Origin: Aurantiacibacter marinus | GTDB lineage: Bacteria; Pseudomonadota; Alphaproteobacteria; Sphingomonadales; Sphingomonadaceae | Assembly: GCF_001021555.1 (NCBI RefSeq) | Contig: NZ_LDCP01000002.1 | Coordinates: 682,001 to 746,000, forward strand | Length of the DNA: 64,000 bases | Reading direction: 5' to 3' | Made by a program: the position numbers and the translations under genes | Part shown: positions 18,237 to 26,627 of the stretch, piece after piece | Position numbering within the stretch: the first letter of the stretch is position 1 | Layout: every line of letters begins with the position of its first letter | Notes under the pieces: model-generated | The model's input: only the letters and a program-made list of their open reading frames with translations | What the model was told of the DNA's origin: nothing | The model's database searches: none

Positions 18237-18821
18237 ATGGCCATGACACAGGAAGAGGTACTCGCCGAATTTCGCGGCTGCGGCGCTCTGTTGGAAGGTC
18301 ATTTCAAGCTGAGCTCCGGGCGGCATAGCGGCCATTATCTGCAATGCGCCCGCGTCTTGATGAATCCGCATCGCGCCGCCAAACTGGCCGAGGCGCTGGC
18401 TGAATGTATCCCCGGCGAAATACTTGATTCGCTGGATGCTGTGGTCAGCCCGGCGATGGGCGGCATTATTATCGGGCACGAAATGGGCCGCGCGCTGAAC
18501 CTTGATGCGATGTTTTTGGAACGGCCAGATGGCGAGTTTCATCTGCGCCGCGGATTCGCACTGCAACCCGGCGCGAAGGTGCTGATGGTCGAAGATGTCG
18601 TGACCACCGGCCTTTCCAGCCGCGAGGCGATTGCCGCTGTTGGCCGTGAAGGCGGCGAAGTGCTGGCGGAAGTTTCCCTGGTGGACCGTTCCGGCGGCAC
18701 GGCGGACCTTGGTGTGCCGTTCTTCCCGCTCATCGGCATTGATTTCCCGACCTATGCCGAAGATGACGTGCCCGACGCTTTGGCCGATATCCCGATCACC
18801 AAGCCGGGGAGCCGCGCGTAA
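18237..18821 (+). CDS. pyrE: Orotate phosphoribosyltransferase
   Basis: Joins orotate to PRPP to form OMP in pyrimidine synthesis. 194 residues. The PRPP-binding motif is VLMVEDVVTTGLSS near 115-130, and FKLSSGRHSGHYLQCARVL near 25-42 is the orotate-side loop. MGGIIIGHEMGRAL is the family glycine loop. ATG at 18237 is used; a second ATG is two codons on. It begins a plus-strand run with pdxJ (1 base after the stop), acpS and lepB. Confidence 0.96.
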   Translation: MAMTQEEVLAEFRGCGALLEGHFKLSSGRHSGHYLQCARVLMNPHRAAKLAEALAECIPGEILDSLDAVVSPAMGGIIIGHEMGRALNLDAMFLERPDGEFHLRRGFALQPGAKVLMVEDVVTTGLSSREAIAAVGREGGEVLAEVSLVDRSGGTADLGVPFFPLIGIDFPTYAEDDVPDALADIPITKPGSRA

Positions 18822-18822
18822 C

Positions 18823-19578
18823 ATGGCCCATCCCTCTCGCCCCAACAGTCTCAGGCTGGGCGTCAATATCGATCACGTTGCGACCATCCGAAACGCACGC
18901 GGCGGCGATCATCCTGATCCGGTGCGCGCAGCGCAGATAGTGGCGGCTTGCGGCGGCGACGGGATCACCGCGCACCTGCGCGAAGACCGCCGCCATATCC
19001 GCGATGAGGATTTGAAGCGCATTCAGGAAGCAACCGACCTGCCGCTCAATCTGGAAATGGCCGCGACCGACGAAATGCTGGCCATCGCGCTTTCCCACAT
19101 GCCGCATGCTGCCTGCATCGTCCCGGAAAAGCGGGAGGAGCGCACGACCGAAGGCGGGCTGGATGCCGCAGGCCAGCACAATCACCTCCAGCCGATCGTC
19201 ACGCGGCTGAAGGATGCAGGCATTCGGGTGTCGCTGTTTATCGAGGCAAGCGAACGCCAGCTCGACAGCGCGCTGCAAATGGGCGTGCCGGTGGTGGAGT
19301 TTCACACCGGCGAATATGCGCACGCGATGGCGGCCAGTGATCAGGAGCGCGTTGCACGCGAGTTGAAGCGCCTGTCCGACATGGCCGCCCTCGCCGCGAA
19401 GAACGGTATCGAGCCGCACGCCGGGCATGGCCTTACCTATGACAACGTGCAGCCAATCGCCGCCATTCCGCAGCTCGCAGAACTGAATATCGGGCATTAT
19501 CTCATTGGCGAGGCGATTTTCGACGGGCTAGAGCCAGCCGTGCTCAAAATGCGCGAACTGATGGATCTGGCGCGGTGA
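18823..19578 (+). CDS. pdxJ: Pyridoxine 5'-phosphate synthase
   Basis: Condenses 1-deoxyxylulose 5-phosphate with aminoacetone phosphate-type substrate to make pyridoxine phosphate (DXP-dependent vitamin B6 route). 251 residues from ATG 18823, just after the pyrE stop; the longer frame reaching back to 18631 lies inside pyrE and is rejected. [18 protein letters not shown] at the start, [26 protein letters not shown] and GHGLTYDN are family signatures. Its stop overlaps the acpS GTG start (GTGA). Confidence 0.97.
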   Translation: MAHPSRPNSLRLGVNIDHVATIRNARGGDHPDPVRAAQIVAACGGDGITAHLREDRRHIRDEDLKRIQEATDLPLNLEMAATDEMLAIALSHMPHAACIVPEKREERTTEGGLDAAGQHNHLQPIVTRLKDAGIRVSLFIEASERQLDSALQMGVPVVEFHTGEYAHAMAASDQERVARELKRLSDMAALAAKNGIEPHAGHGLTYDNVQPIAAIPQLAELNIGHYLIGEAIFDGLEPAVLKMRELMDLAR

Positions 19579-19979
19579 TTATCGGTCTTGGATCAGACCT
19601 GTGCAATATCGAGCGTATACAGAATTCGCTCGACCGGTGGGGTGATCGCTTTCGCCAGCGGTCCTTTACCGATATCGAAAACGCCAAGGCCGCGCGCAGG
19701 CCGCATACGCAGGCGGGCACTTATGCCAAGCGATTTGCCGCCAAGGAGGCGTTTTCCAAGGCAGTGGGCACCGGCTTCAAGCGCGGCGTTTTCATGAAGG
19801 ATATCGGAGTCGTCAACGCGGCCAGCGGTGCGCCCACGCTGGAGCTGACAGGAGGCGCAGCGGTACGGCTGGCGGAACTAACTCCTGCCGGACATAGTAT
19901 AACCATTCATCTGACCCTCACCGACGATCACCCATGGGCGCAGGCCTTCGTGATTTTGGAAGCCAATCCGAAAGCCTGA
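19575..19979 (+). CDS. acpS: Holo-[acyl-carrier-protein] synthase
   Basis: Transfers 4'-phosphopantetheine from CoA to ACP for fatty-acid synthesis. 134 residues starting at GTG 19575, which overlaps the pdxJ stop. The magnesium site is [12 protein letters not shown] near residue 4-15, and [15 protein letters not shown] near 54-68 holds the catalytic Lys-Glu. Length matches AcpS monomers. The pdxJ-acpS-lepB order is a common one in proteobacteria. Confidence 0.96.
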   Translation: MIIGLGSDLCNIERIQNSLDRWGDRFRQRSFTDIENAKAARRPHTQAGTYAKRFAAKEAFSKAVGTGFKRGVFMKDIGVVNAASGAPTLELTGGAAVRLAELTPAGHSITIHLTLTDDHPWAQAFVILEANPKA

Positions 19980-19988
19980 CCCAGTGCC

Positions 19989-20882
19989 ATGAGCGCCGAC
20001 GACACGTCCAAGCCTGAAACGACCGACTGGTTCGCAGAAGTTCGCGGACTGGCGTTGATGCTGCTTGCAGTGTTGGCATTTCACACTTTCATCGCCAAAC
20101 CGTTTTACATACCCAGCGCCAGTATGGTGCCCAATATGATGGTCGGTGACCGGCTGATCGTGAGCAAATATCCCTACGGCTGGAGCTGGGTATCCGCGAG
20201 TTTCCACATTTTTCCGCGCGATGACTGGCGCATTGCTCCGGCCACTCCCGAATATGGCGACATCGTTATCGCCGTACCGCCTGACAGAGGCGAGGATTAC
20301 ATCAAGCGGGTGGTTGCACTGCCGGGCGATACAATCGCTCTGGTCGATGGGCAGATCATTCTGAACGGGGAGCCGGTGCCACAGGATATGGAGCCGCCGG
20401 TGAGGCTGCCGGCCGAAAACGATAATCTGTGCGATGCCGGTTTCGGCATGAAGCATCCCTGCCTCAGTGCGTTTGAACAATACCGGGTCACTCTGGAAGA
20501 CGGCTCTCAAGTATTTGAACCGCCGACATACCGTGAAACGCTTCCCAATGGCGCAAGCTATCTGATTATCGACCATATAAACGGCCTGCGACTTGATAAT
20601 ATGGAGCCTGTTCTAGTGCCAGAAGGACATGTTTTCTTAATGGGTGACAACCGCGATCATTCGTCAGACAGCCGCGCCGAGGCGAATTCGCCTGCCTGCT
20701 TCGACTGCAATGGCCTTGGTGGTCCGGTACCGCTGACCAATGTTGGCGGAAGGGCCGAACGCCTTACATTCTCGCTCGACGGCAGCGCCAGCTATAACCC
20801 GCTCACGTGGTTGGGGGCCTTGCGTGATGGGCGCGGCTGGACCAGCCTCAGGCCCGAACTGCGCGGAGAGGTGGCGGAATGA
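19989..20882 (+). CDS. lepB: Signal peptidase I
   Basis: Cleaves signal peptides at the outer face of the inner membrane. 297 residues with one N-terminal membrane helix (about 20-36), then FYIPSASMVPNMMVGDRLIV, where S45 is the nucleophile. The general-base lysine lies in YIKRVVALPGD, and VFLMGDNRDHSSDSR is the last family box. A cysteine-bearing insertion (about 140-160, and CFDC near 240) is typical of longer alphaproteobacterial forms. The stop overlaps the next gene's start (ATGA). Confidence 0.96.
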   Translation: MSADDTSKPETTDWFAEVRGLALMLLAVLAFHTFIAKPFYIPSASMVPNMMVGDRLIVSKYPYGWSWVSASFHIFPRDDWRIAPATPEYGDIVIAVPPDRGEDYIKRVVALPGDTIALVDGQIILNGEPVPQDMEPPVRLPAENDNLCDAGFGMKHPCLSAFEQYRVTLEDGSQVFEPPTYRETLPNGASYLIIDHINGLRLDNMEPVLVPEGHVFLMGDNRDHSSDSRAEANSPACFDCNGLGGPVPLTNVGGRAERLTFSLDGSASYNPLTWLGALRDGRGWTSLRPELRGEVAE

Positions 20883-22021
20883 GTGCTCCTGAGCAAAATT
20901 CGATAGACGACGATATGGGAGCCAGCCCTGCCCGCATATCCAGCCCGGAACTGCGATATGAAGCCGCGCGCGCCTTTGTCTGGGTGTCAATTGTCGGCCT
21001 GGTCGTGCTTGCCGTTTACATATCTCAAAGCCTGCTGGTGATCTTCGGCGCGATGGTATTTGCCGCAATGGTCGATGGCGGTTCGCGCCTGCTTGGCAGA
21101 GTATTGCCGATTGGCCGGGCCTGGCGTCTTGCCATTGTGTTGCTTGGCGGCGTTGGATTTGCAGTCTGGCTCGGCATGTTTGCAGGCTCTCAGATCTCGC
21201 AGCAGGCGGCCGAATTTCCTGATATTGTCAGCCGCCAACTGGACGCGTCGATCGACTGGCTGCGCGCCAGGGGCTTCGCGATCAGCGACAGTAATGTGCA
21301 ATCCATTTTTGGTCAGTTGGCGAGCGGAGCTGGCACCGTGACACGTGCAATAGGCGGCGTATTTGGCGGACTGACCACATTTGTACTGATCGTGATCATT
21401 GGCATCTATGTTGCTGTAGAACCAAAACTTTATGAACGCGGTGTGGCGTGGATGATGCCGCGGGGCCGGCGCAGCGAATTCCATGAAATGGTCAACAAGA
21501 TGGGCTTTACGATGCGGCGGCTGATGTTTGGCCGTATCGTCGGCATGGTTTTCGAAGGTATTTTTACCTATCTCATGCTGCTTGCTTACGGTTTGATCAC
21601 GGGCGACGCGATCCCGATGGCTGCATTGCTGGCAATACTGACAGGCTTGCTGGCCTTTGTGCCCAATATCGGCGCGGTAATTTCCGGTGTACTGATGGTG
21701 CTGGTAGGGTTTTCCGGCGGCGTTCAGATGGGAGTATATACGATTATCGTATATTTCCTCGTTCAGAATATCGACGGTTATTTGATTGTACCGATGATTG
21801 CCCGCAAAACGGTGGATCTGGCCCCGGCACTGGTGCTTGGAATGCAGCTGATTATGGGCATATTGTTCGGCATTCTCGGCTTGTTTCTTGCCGATCCTTT
21901 GCTGGCAATGATCAAGGTGGCGCTGGAACAGCGGGCCAAGTCGAAGGATGCCGAAGACATGGCGATTGAAGAAGGGGCGCTGGCAAACAAAGCCGGACCA
22001 ATGGAGAAGACCACTGCGTAA
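20879..22021 (+). CDS. AI-2E/PerM-family membrane transporter
   Basis: 380 residues of the AI-2E exporter-like family (also called PerM or YhhT). It shows paired N-terminal helices (FVWVSIVGLVVLAVYISQSLLVIFGAMVF), a soluble stretch around 120-150, and a C-terminal helix cluster with LLAILTGLLAFVPNIGAVISGVL and QNIDGYLIVPMIARKTVDLAPALVLG, both family signatures. The transported substrate is not known for most members. It is coupled to lepB by ATGA. Confidence 0.85.
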   Translation: MSAPEQNSIDDDMGASPARISSPELRYEAARAFVWVSIVGLVVLAVYISQSLLVIFGAMVFAAMVDGGSRLLGRVLPIGRAWRLAIVLLGGVGFAVWLGMFAGSQISQQAAEFPDIVSRQLDASIDWLRARGFAISDSNVQSIFGQLASGAGTVTRAIGGVFGGLTTFVLIVIIGIYVAVEPKLYERGVAWMMPRGRRSEFHEMVNKMGFTMRRLMFGRIVGMVFEGIFTYLMLLAYGLITGDAIPMAALLAILTGLLAFVPNIGAVISGVLMVLVGFSGGVQMGVYTIIVYFLVQNIDGYLIVPMIARKTVDLAPALVLGMQLIMGILFGILGLFLADPLLAMIKVALEQRAKSKDAEDMAIEEGALANKAGPMEKTTA

Positions 22022-23213
22022 GTTCCTTTATACCATCGTTTTTTTGATCGTTCTTGTGATGGCGGGATTGTTCGCGCTGCGCATGTTCGATGATGAACTG
22101 ACCGAAATCGCCTTCGTCCCCAACACCGAATTCGTCGAGCAGGACCCGCTCGACAGCAACAGCTATCAAGATCCGGACATGTGGTTCAGCCGCCCCGGAA
22201 AGGGTGTGCAGAATGATCCGGCACGCTGGCAGCCGGCTTTTGCAGAAGCTGATGCGGCGGAACCACGCAGAGGTAGTGCGCAGGCGGCGACGACATCACA
22301 GAGCGAGCCGCTGCCGCCTGCGTTGATTTCGCAGGAAGATCCGCCCCGCTTTGCGGTATTCTTCGTTCACCCCACAAGTTACTTCGATGCGCGCCAGTGG
22401 AACGCTTCTCTCGATGACGAGGAATCGCAGGACCGTGCGCGACTGATGGTGCGGGGGCTCGGTAGCGCTTTCAACCAGGCGAGCGAAATATGGGTGCCGC
22501 GTTATCGCCAAGCCACATTCGGCGCGTTCATCACCGATCTGCCAGAGGCCACGCAGGCCCTGGAGGCGGCTTATGCCGATATTGACCAGGCCTTCGACTT
22601 CTTTCTGGACTCGATCCCGGAGGATATGCCCATCGTTCTCGCCGGACACAGCCAAGGCGGCTATCACGTCGCCAGGTTGCTGGAAAAACGCATTACCGGA
22701 ACGCCGCTGCAATCGCGGATTGCGATGGCCTATCCCGTAGGTTGGCCGATCAGCATTGAACATGATTTGCCCAGCCTGGGTTTGCCCGCCTGCGCTACGC
22801 CCGAACAGGCTGGCTGCATCATGAGCTGGGCCAGCTTTGCCGAACCTGCAGAGCCGGGCCAATTCTTCCGCCGCTACGCCGCGATCCCTGGCAGTGATGG
22901 CGAGCCGCGCGGAAACAGCCCTATTCTTTGCGTGAACCCCCTGAACGGGATGTTGAATGGAGAGGCAGGTATGGCTCTGAATCTCGGAACGCTTGTGCCA
23001 GAGGATGATCTGACCACAGGAGAACTTGTTGTCGGGGCAGTTCCTGCACGCTGCGATACCAATGGACTGTTGCTTATTGGTGATCCACCCGAACTCGGCC
23101 AGTACGTGCTGCCGGGCAACAATTACCACGTGTATGACATCCCGTTGTTTTGGAAAAACCTGCAACAGGACGTCGTACGGCGCGTGGGTGCATGGCAGCA
23201 GGCCCGGCCATAA
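21948..23213 (+). CDS. DUF3089 alpha/beta-hydrolase-like protein
   Basis: Up to 421 residues. A basic N-terminus and one membrane anchor (LYTIVFLIVLVMAGLFALRMF, about 27-47) precede a DUF3089 domain. FAVFFVHPTSYFDARQWN comes near 130, and VLAGHSQGGYHVARLLEK near 230 is a nucleophile elbow (GHSQG). The C-terminal NNYHVYDIPLFWKNLQ holds the likely histidine. It is probably a membrane-anchored hydrolase of unknown substrate. The ATG at 21948 overlaps the permease gene by 74 bases; no better start keeps the anchor, though GTG 22057 or ATG 22060 are possible. Confidence 0.8.
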   Translation: MPKTWRLKKGRWQTKPDQWRRPLRKFLYTIVFLIVLVMAGLFALRMFDDELTEIAFVPNTEFVEQDPLDSNSYQDPDMWFSRPGKGVQNDPARWQPAFAEADAAEPRRGSAQAATTSQSEPLPPALISQEDPPRFAVFFVHPTSYFDARQWNASLDDEESQDRARLMVRGLGSAFNQASEIWVPRYRQATFGAFITDLPEATQALEAAYADIDQAFDFFLDSIPEDMPIVLAGHSQGGYHVARLLEKRITGTPLQSRIAMAYPVGWPISIEHDLPSLGLPACATPEQAGCIMSWASFAEPAEPGQFFRRYAAIPGSDGEPRGNSPILCVNPLNGMLNGEAGMALNLGTLVPEDDLTTGELVVGAVPARCDTNGLLLIGDPPELGQYVLPGNNYHVYDIPLFWKNLQQDVVRRVGAWQQARP

Positions 23214-23686
23214 CCACGCTGGTCACAGAGGACGCCGCCACGTTTCGTGACGCGCTGCCCGATGGCGGCGTGCTGATGGGACTGGACCTTGGCACCAAGA
23301 CGATCGGCGTCGCTATATGCGATGCCGGATGGAGCTTTGCGACGGCCGGCAAGACGATCCCCAAAGGCAAGTTCGCGCGCGACAAGGCAGCGCTTGAGGC
23401 CATCTGCAAGGATCGCAGTGTGGCGGGAATTGTTATCGGTCTGCCGCTCAACATGGATGGCACGGCCGGGCCGCGGGTACAGGCAAGCCGGTCTTTTGCG
23501 CGCAATCTGGCTGTGCTGGAATTGCCGGTGCTGCTGTGGGACGAGCGGTGGTCGACCGCCAGCGCAGAGCGGGATCTGATCGCGCAGGATTTCAGCCGTG
23601 CAAAACGTGCGGTGCGTATCGACAGCCATGCCGCTGCCATCATTCTGCAAGCTGCGATTGACCGACTGGCTGGAGGCATCCTTTAG
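23192..23686 (+). CDS. ruvX: Holliday junction resolvase-like RuvX (YqgF)
   Basis: 164 residues of the YqgF family, an RNase H-fold nuclease needed for 16S pre-rRNA processing and suggested to act on Holliday junctions. Catalytic acid D32 lies in LMGLDLGTKTIGVAICD, followed by GIVIGLPLNMDGT, LLWDERWSTASAE and IDSHAAAIILQAAID. I chose ATG 23192, which overlaps the DUF3089 stop by 22 bases; an ATG at 23150 is in frame but longer than the family. Its end overlaps the convergent cupin-like gene by 4 bases. Confidence 0.9.
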   Translation: MAAGPAITTLVTEDAATFRDALPDGGVLMGLDLGTKTIGVAICDAGWSFATAGKTIPKGKFARDKAALEAICKDRSVAGIVIGLPLNMDGTAGPRVQASRSFARNLAVLELPVLLWDERWSTASAERDLIAQDFSRAKRAVRIDSHAAAIILQAAIDRLAGGIL

Positions 23687-24600
23687 GCAGAGGCCGGTTC
23701 TAGTGCCGGGGCCAGCGCGCGGCGACGCTGTGTCGCTTCTGTTGCCACCAGCCTGTTGCCCGAACCTTCCGCAATTCGCCACAAATCATCGCGGGCCTGC
23801 ACATCAAGCACGCCTGCCTGCGCATCCAGCGCGACCAGCCGCATGCGGTCGCTGGGGTGCGACCCGGCGAAGTGGACTGCAAGATCGCGCGCCTCTTCGC
23901 CCCCCAGCCCCACCGCCACACGCAGAAACGTCTCGCTCCCACCTGCGCTGATGACGCCTGCAATCTCGTCCTTCTCGACATCGAACCGGTATTGATCGAG
24001 CCAGCCCTGCGCGCCGCCAGCGTGCATGATGTTGATCGAAACCGAAAGGCTTTCCGGCGGGAGCTGCGAATGCACATCCTTATGCGCGCGGTAATGCATC
24101 AGCCTGCCCGGCGTCAGCGTGGAGCGTTCGATAAAGCGCAGCCCTGCCTTCTCTCCAACAATGCCTGCGACCTGGTCGTAATCATATTCCCAATAATCGC
24201 TCGAGTAGCCCGGCCCGAAATAGCCGGTGGTGAGGAAATCGAAATTGTGATCGTGCGGCAATTCATAACTGAAGGCGGCCTTTCCGCTTGCTCGGAACAT
24301 GTGCTCGTCTCCGCTTGGCCAGAAATTTGCACGCATGAAAAATTCGCTGCCGAGTGGGGAAAGCATGACAACTTGTGGTCCGTACGCCGCCGCCTCTTCG
24401 GCAGCCTTCGGTCCGCGTTTCAACTCGTCGACCAACATATCGCCAAGGAAGCTGCGGTTGTTGCCCAGGCGGCGAAGCCAACGCGCCCCGGAAAGCAGGC
24501 TGTCCTCCTCCCATGGACGAAAGCCGCCGTCGTGCAGCCCAGCAATGCACTCTTCCAGTTCGCATGATGTTTGATCAAGGCAATCGATTGCGCGCGGCAT
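23683..24600 (-). CDS. Unrecognised protein with cupin-like His motifs (third gene of peptide cassette)
   Basis: 305 residues, family not recognised. The middle looks like a cupin/double-stranded beta-helix metal site: LPHDHNFDFLTTGYFGPGY (HDH at 116-118) and TPGRLMHYRAHKDVHSQL (H169, H173, H177), with P-G-x-x-M-H recalling cupin motif 2. An acidic N-terminus with cysteines at 7, 13 and 18 and a C-terminal helical part surround it. There is no signal peptide. Its ATG overlaps the stop of the gene before it by one base (TGATG). It forms the end of a peptide / P2 / P3 group. A metal-dependent oxygenase or isomerase acting on the peptide is a guess. Confidence 0.6.
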   Translation of the reverse strand: MPRAIDCLDQTSCELEECIAGLHDGGFRPWEEDSLLSGARWLRRLGNNRSFLGDMLVDELKRGPKAAEEAAAYGPQVVMLSPLGSEFFMRANFWPSGDEHMFRASGKAAFSYELPHDHNFDFLTTGYFGPGYSSDYWEYDYDQVAGIVGEKAGLRFIERSTLTPGRLMHYRAHKDVHSQLPPESLSVSINIMHAGGAQGWLDQYRFDVEKDEIAGVISAGGSETFLRVAVGLGGEEARDLAVHFAGSHPSDRMRLVALDAQAGVLDVQARDDLWRIAEGSGNRLVATEATQRRRALAPALEPASA

Positions 24601-25556
24601 CAGACGGTCTCCAGCGTGGCAAATTGGGGATTGGCTTCAAGCAGTTGTGCGCGCAGCGCTCCGGCAGGAGCGGCAAGCGGATCTCCTGCGCGGCGCGCAA
24701 GACGAACCAGCGCCCGAAAGCCGACCTCGCTATCCAGCGCAAGACATTCACGCAAAGATTGCCAGCGCAGCGAGGCATCCCCGCAGTCCAGCGCCGTTTT
24801 CGCCATCAGCGGTGCAGCATCGCAGCGGCCCATGCGGCCCAGCAAGGCGGTAATCGCCTCCTGCCGGCTCGTCGCAAGCGCGCCAGCACTCTGCATGAGC
24901 AGTTCACCGGTAGCTGCATCATAATCGCGAACCGGTTGAGGGTCACTGGCGCTCCGGCTCAAGCGCAGGATCACAAGGCGGCGACTGACGCTCTCGACCA
25001 CCAGTGTCTCGCTGTTCAGATCAAGCCCGAGCCTTGCTCCGCCCCGGAGTGAGATATGTTCGGCGTCAAACTGCATCTTGCGCTCACCTGCGGACCGGGC
25101 CCGCACAATTCGCGCCTCCGCCACGCCGGCCAAAACAGCATCGAAGCGTTCGGCATCGGAGAATTGATGCCCGGTGCTTACCGTTTTCCCAGGTTCACGG
25201 CTCTGGAGCGTCAGCTGCGCACGGCCTGACCGGGCCAGCAATATGGTTCCTGCCAAACCGTTGAAGCCATGACGAAAAGGCGGATGTCCAATCGGATGAT
25301 CGCGAAGGGCCGCGCAATAATGGTGCGATAGCCGTACCATGATTCTCTCGCCCTCACCGCCTTGGGTAAAGACATTGTCGAGCATGGGGCAGGCACCCAG
25401 CGGGGCGCCTTCGCCAAACCGCCCCATCTCCATCATCATTTCAAACGCGCCCGGTTCTGCCTGCCAGGCCTTGCGCGCGACATCCATGGCCGCCTGAGCC
25501 TGGCGTTGCGGAACACGATCATTCCGCAACGCCGCGATGAAAGGGTCAATATCCAT
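24600..25556 (-). CDS. Unrecognised protein, His-rich N-half and helical-repeat C-half (second gene of peptide cassette)
   Basis: 318 residues, family not recognised. The N-terminal third is helical. A His-rich run spans 78-96 (SHHY, H87, H91, H96 in DHPIGHPPFRHGFNG), followed by beta-strand-like sequence (GTILLARSGRAQLTLQS; LVVESVSRRLVILRLS). The end (about 228-305: RQEAITALLGRMGR, LMAKTALDCGDASLRWQSLR, VGFRALVRLARRAGD) looks like HEAT-type helical repeats. It may be a cupin-like core plus a protein-binding tail, similar in pattern to the next gene. It begins 15 bases after a 53-residue peptide gene and is translationally coupled to the following gene. Confidence 0.6.
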   Translation of the reverse strand: MDIDPFIAALRNDRVPQRQAQAAMDVARKAWQAEPGAFEMMMEMGRFGEGAPLGACPMLDNVFTQGGEGERIMVRLSHHYCAALRDHPIGHPPFRHGFNGLAGTILLARSGRAQLTLQSREPGKTVSTGHQFSDAERFDAVLAGVAEARIVRARSAGERKMQFDAEHISLRGGARLGLDLNSETLVVESVSRRLVILRLSRSASDPQPVRDYDAATGELLMQSAGALATSRQEAITALLGRMGRCDAAPLMAKTALDCGDASLRWQSLRECLALDSEVGFRALVRLARRAGDPLAAPAGALRAQLLEANPQFATLETV

Positions 25557-25571
25557 CGTCTGGCCCGATTG

Positions 25572-25733
25572 TCAGAACAATGTCGTCGTGGGAGGCATGG
25601 CATCGTACAGCATGGTCGCCAGCACAATGATTGTATCGTCATGGCCCGGTGTCTGTGCCTGGCCGCTGCCGAACATACCGGTCAGAGTGTTCAGATCAGG
25701 CAAACTCGCCAGATCGATTGAGGGAAATTTCAT
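25572..25733 (-). CDS. 53-residue peptide of a possible peptide-modification cassette
   Basis: Starts at ATG 25733 with a strong GGAGAG Shine-Dalgarno 6-11 bases upstream, and ends at TGA 25572-25574. It begins MKFPSIDLASLPDLNTLTGM, passes through a Gly/Gln/Pro hinge (FGSGQAQTPG), then HDDTIIVLATMLYDAMPP and TTTLF. The layout of a leader-like N-part, a hinge and a short C-part recalls precursors of modified peptides, but no known class motif is seen. It is followed 15 bases later by two coupled, unrecognised proteins. It may simply be a small structural partner of them. Confidence 0.55.
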   Translation of the reverse strand: MKFPSIDLASLPDLNTLTGMFGSGQAQTPGHDDTIIVLATMLYDAMPPTTTLF

Positions 25734-25837
25734 TTCGGTCTCTCCGTTTTCGGATGGTGCGACAGATTGCCGAACCACGAAAATGGGTTGCCGAGATATA
25801 GCAGTTATTGAAAATTAAATTACTGTAATACAGCTCT
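25734..25837 (-). promoter_or_regulatory. AT-rich leader upstream of the peptide gene
   Basis: A 104-base gap between the precorrin-2 dehydrogenase stop and the peptide start. It is far more AT-rich than its surroundings (notably 25795-25845). On the minus strand it reads CTGTATTACAG, then TAATTTAATTTT, then CTATATC. This could be a weak terminator of the lysA-side genes and a promoter for the peptide group; no clean -35/-10 pair can be defined. Confidence 0.35.
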
Positions 25838-26626
25838 TTATTTCTCTTCACACCAATTCAGAATGACTATCAAGCCTTCCGGCATGGGCTCTTGAAGCGG
25901 CAGTTCGAAACGCGCCGCATCGGCGCGCGCGCGGTTTATGATGCGCGCAGGAATCCGCGGGTCGGCCAGAACTGCGTCGGCCATGCCGAGAAGCCGTGCC
26001 TGACGCAGCGTCAGATCTTCGGGATCGTCGCTGGAAAGCGTAAATTCGTGCAGCTGCGCCTGCGAAGGGGCGCCAGCGTCCGCTAGCCACATTTCGACCC
26101 GGCCTGCGCTTCCCCCCCCAAGCGGATCAAGCATTCCGCCTTCTCCTAACGCCCCATCCAATGCCCGGCGCCGCTCCGGCATGGCAGGAAAACGGGCGCG
26201 GATGGCATCGCGGGCACTTGATAAGTTGGCGGCCAACACGCCAAGATCGGCAGGAAGTAGCTTTTCCAGCCGCAGACGTAACTGCTTGGCCAGCCCGGCA
26301 GAGGCACCGCCTGTCCCGACGGCAACAAGCACCGGGTCCCGGTCAAGAATGCTGGGAGTGGTGAAATCACAAAGCTCAGGCCGGTCCACCACGTTCACCA
26401 GCAGGCCCGCGCAGCGCAGGCGAATCGCATCGGATTCGCACATGGCCGGATCATCATGCGCCACGAAAGCAAGCCGCGCGCCTTCATCCAGCCCTTCCTG
26501 CATATCTGCGACCACGCGCCCACCTGCGCGCTCCACCAGGCGGCGCTTGGGTTCGGCCATTTCTCCTTCACCCAGCACGATTACAGGTTGCCCGGTAATC
26601 GTGTGGAAAAGTGGCAATTGCTGCAT
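25838..26626 (-). CDS. Precorrin-2 dehydrogenase / sirohydrochlorin ferrochelatase (Met8/CysG-N type)
   Basis: About 262 residues from ATG 26626, one base after the lysA stop; a frame reaching 26713 would lie inside lysA. It oxidises precorrin-2 to sirohydrochlorin and probably inserts iron to make siroheme. The NAD-binding start is QPVIVLGEGEMAEPKRRLVERAGG, followed by CAGLLVNVVDRPELCDFTTPSI, VLVAVGTGGASAGLAKQLR and LPADLG, all matching the CysG N-terminal domain and Met8p. No uroporphyrinogen methyltransferase domain is fused. The aspartate of the ferrochelatase site fits the VVDRPELCDF region. Confidence 0.88.
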   Translation of the reverse strand: MQQLPLFHTITGQPVIVLGEGEMAEPKRRLVERAGGRVVADMQEGLDEGARLAFVAHDDPAMCESDAIRLRCAGLLVNVVDRPELCDFTTPSILDRDPVLVAVGTGGASAGLAKQLRLRLEKLLPADLGVLAANLSSARDAIRARFPAMPERRRALDGALGEGGMLDPLGGGSAGRVEMWLADAGAPSQAQLHEFTLSSDDPEDLTLRQARLLGMADAVLADPRIPARIINRARADAARFELPLQEPMPEGLIVILNWCEEK

Positions 26627-26627
26627 G

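Noticed and set aside
18055-18249. Upstream extension of ctaC
   Set aside because: It runs across the pyrE start; the signal peptide begins at ATG 18054.
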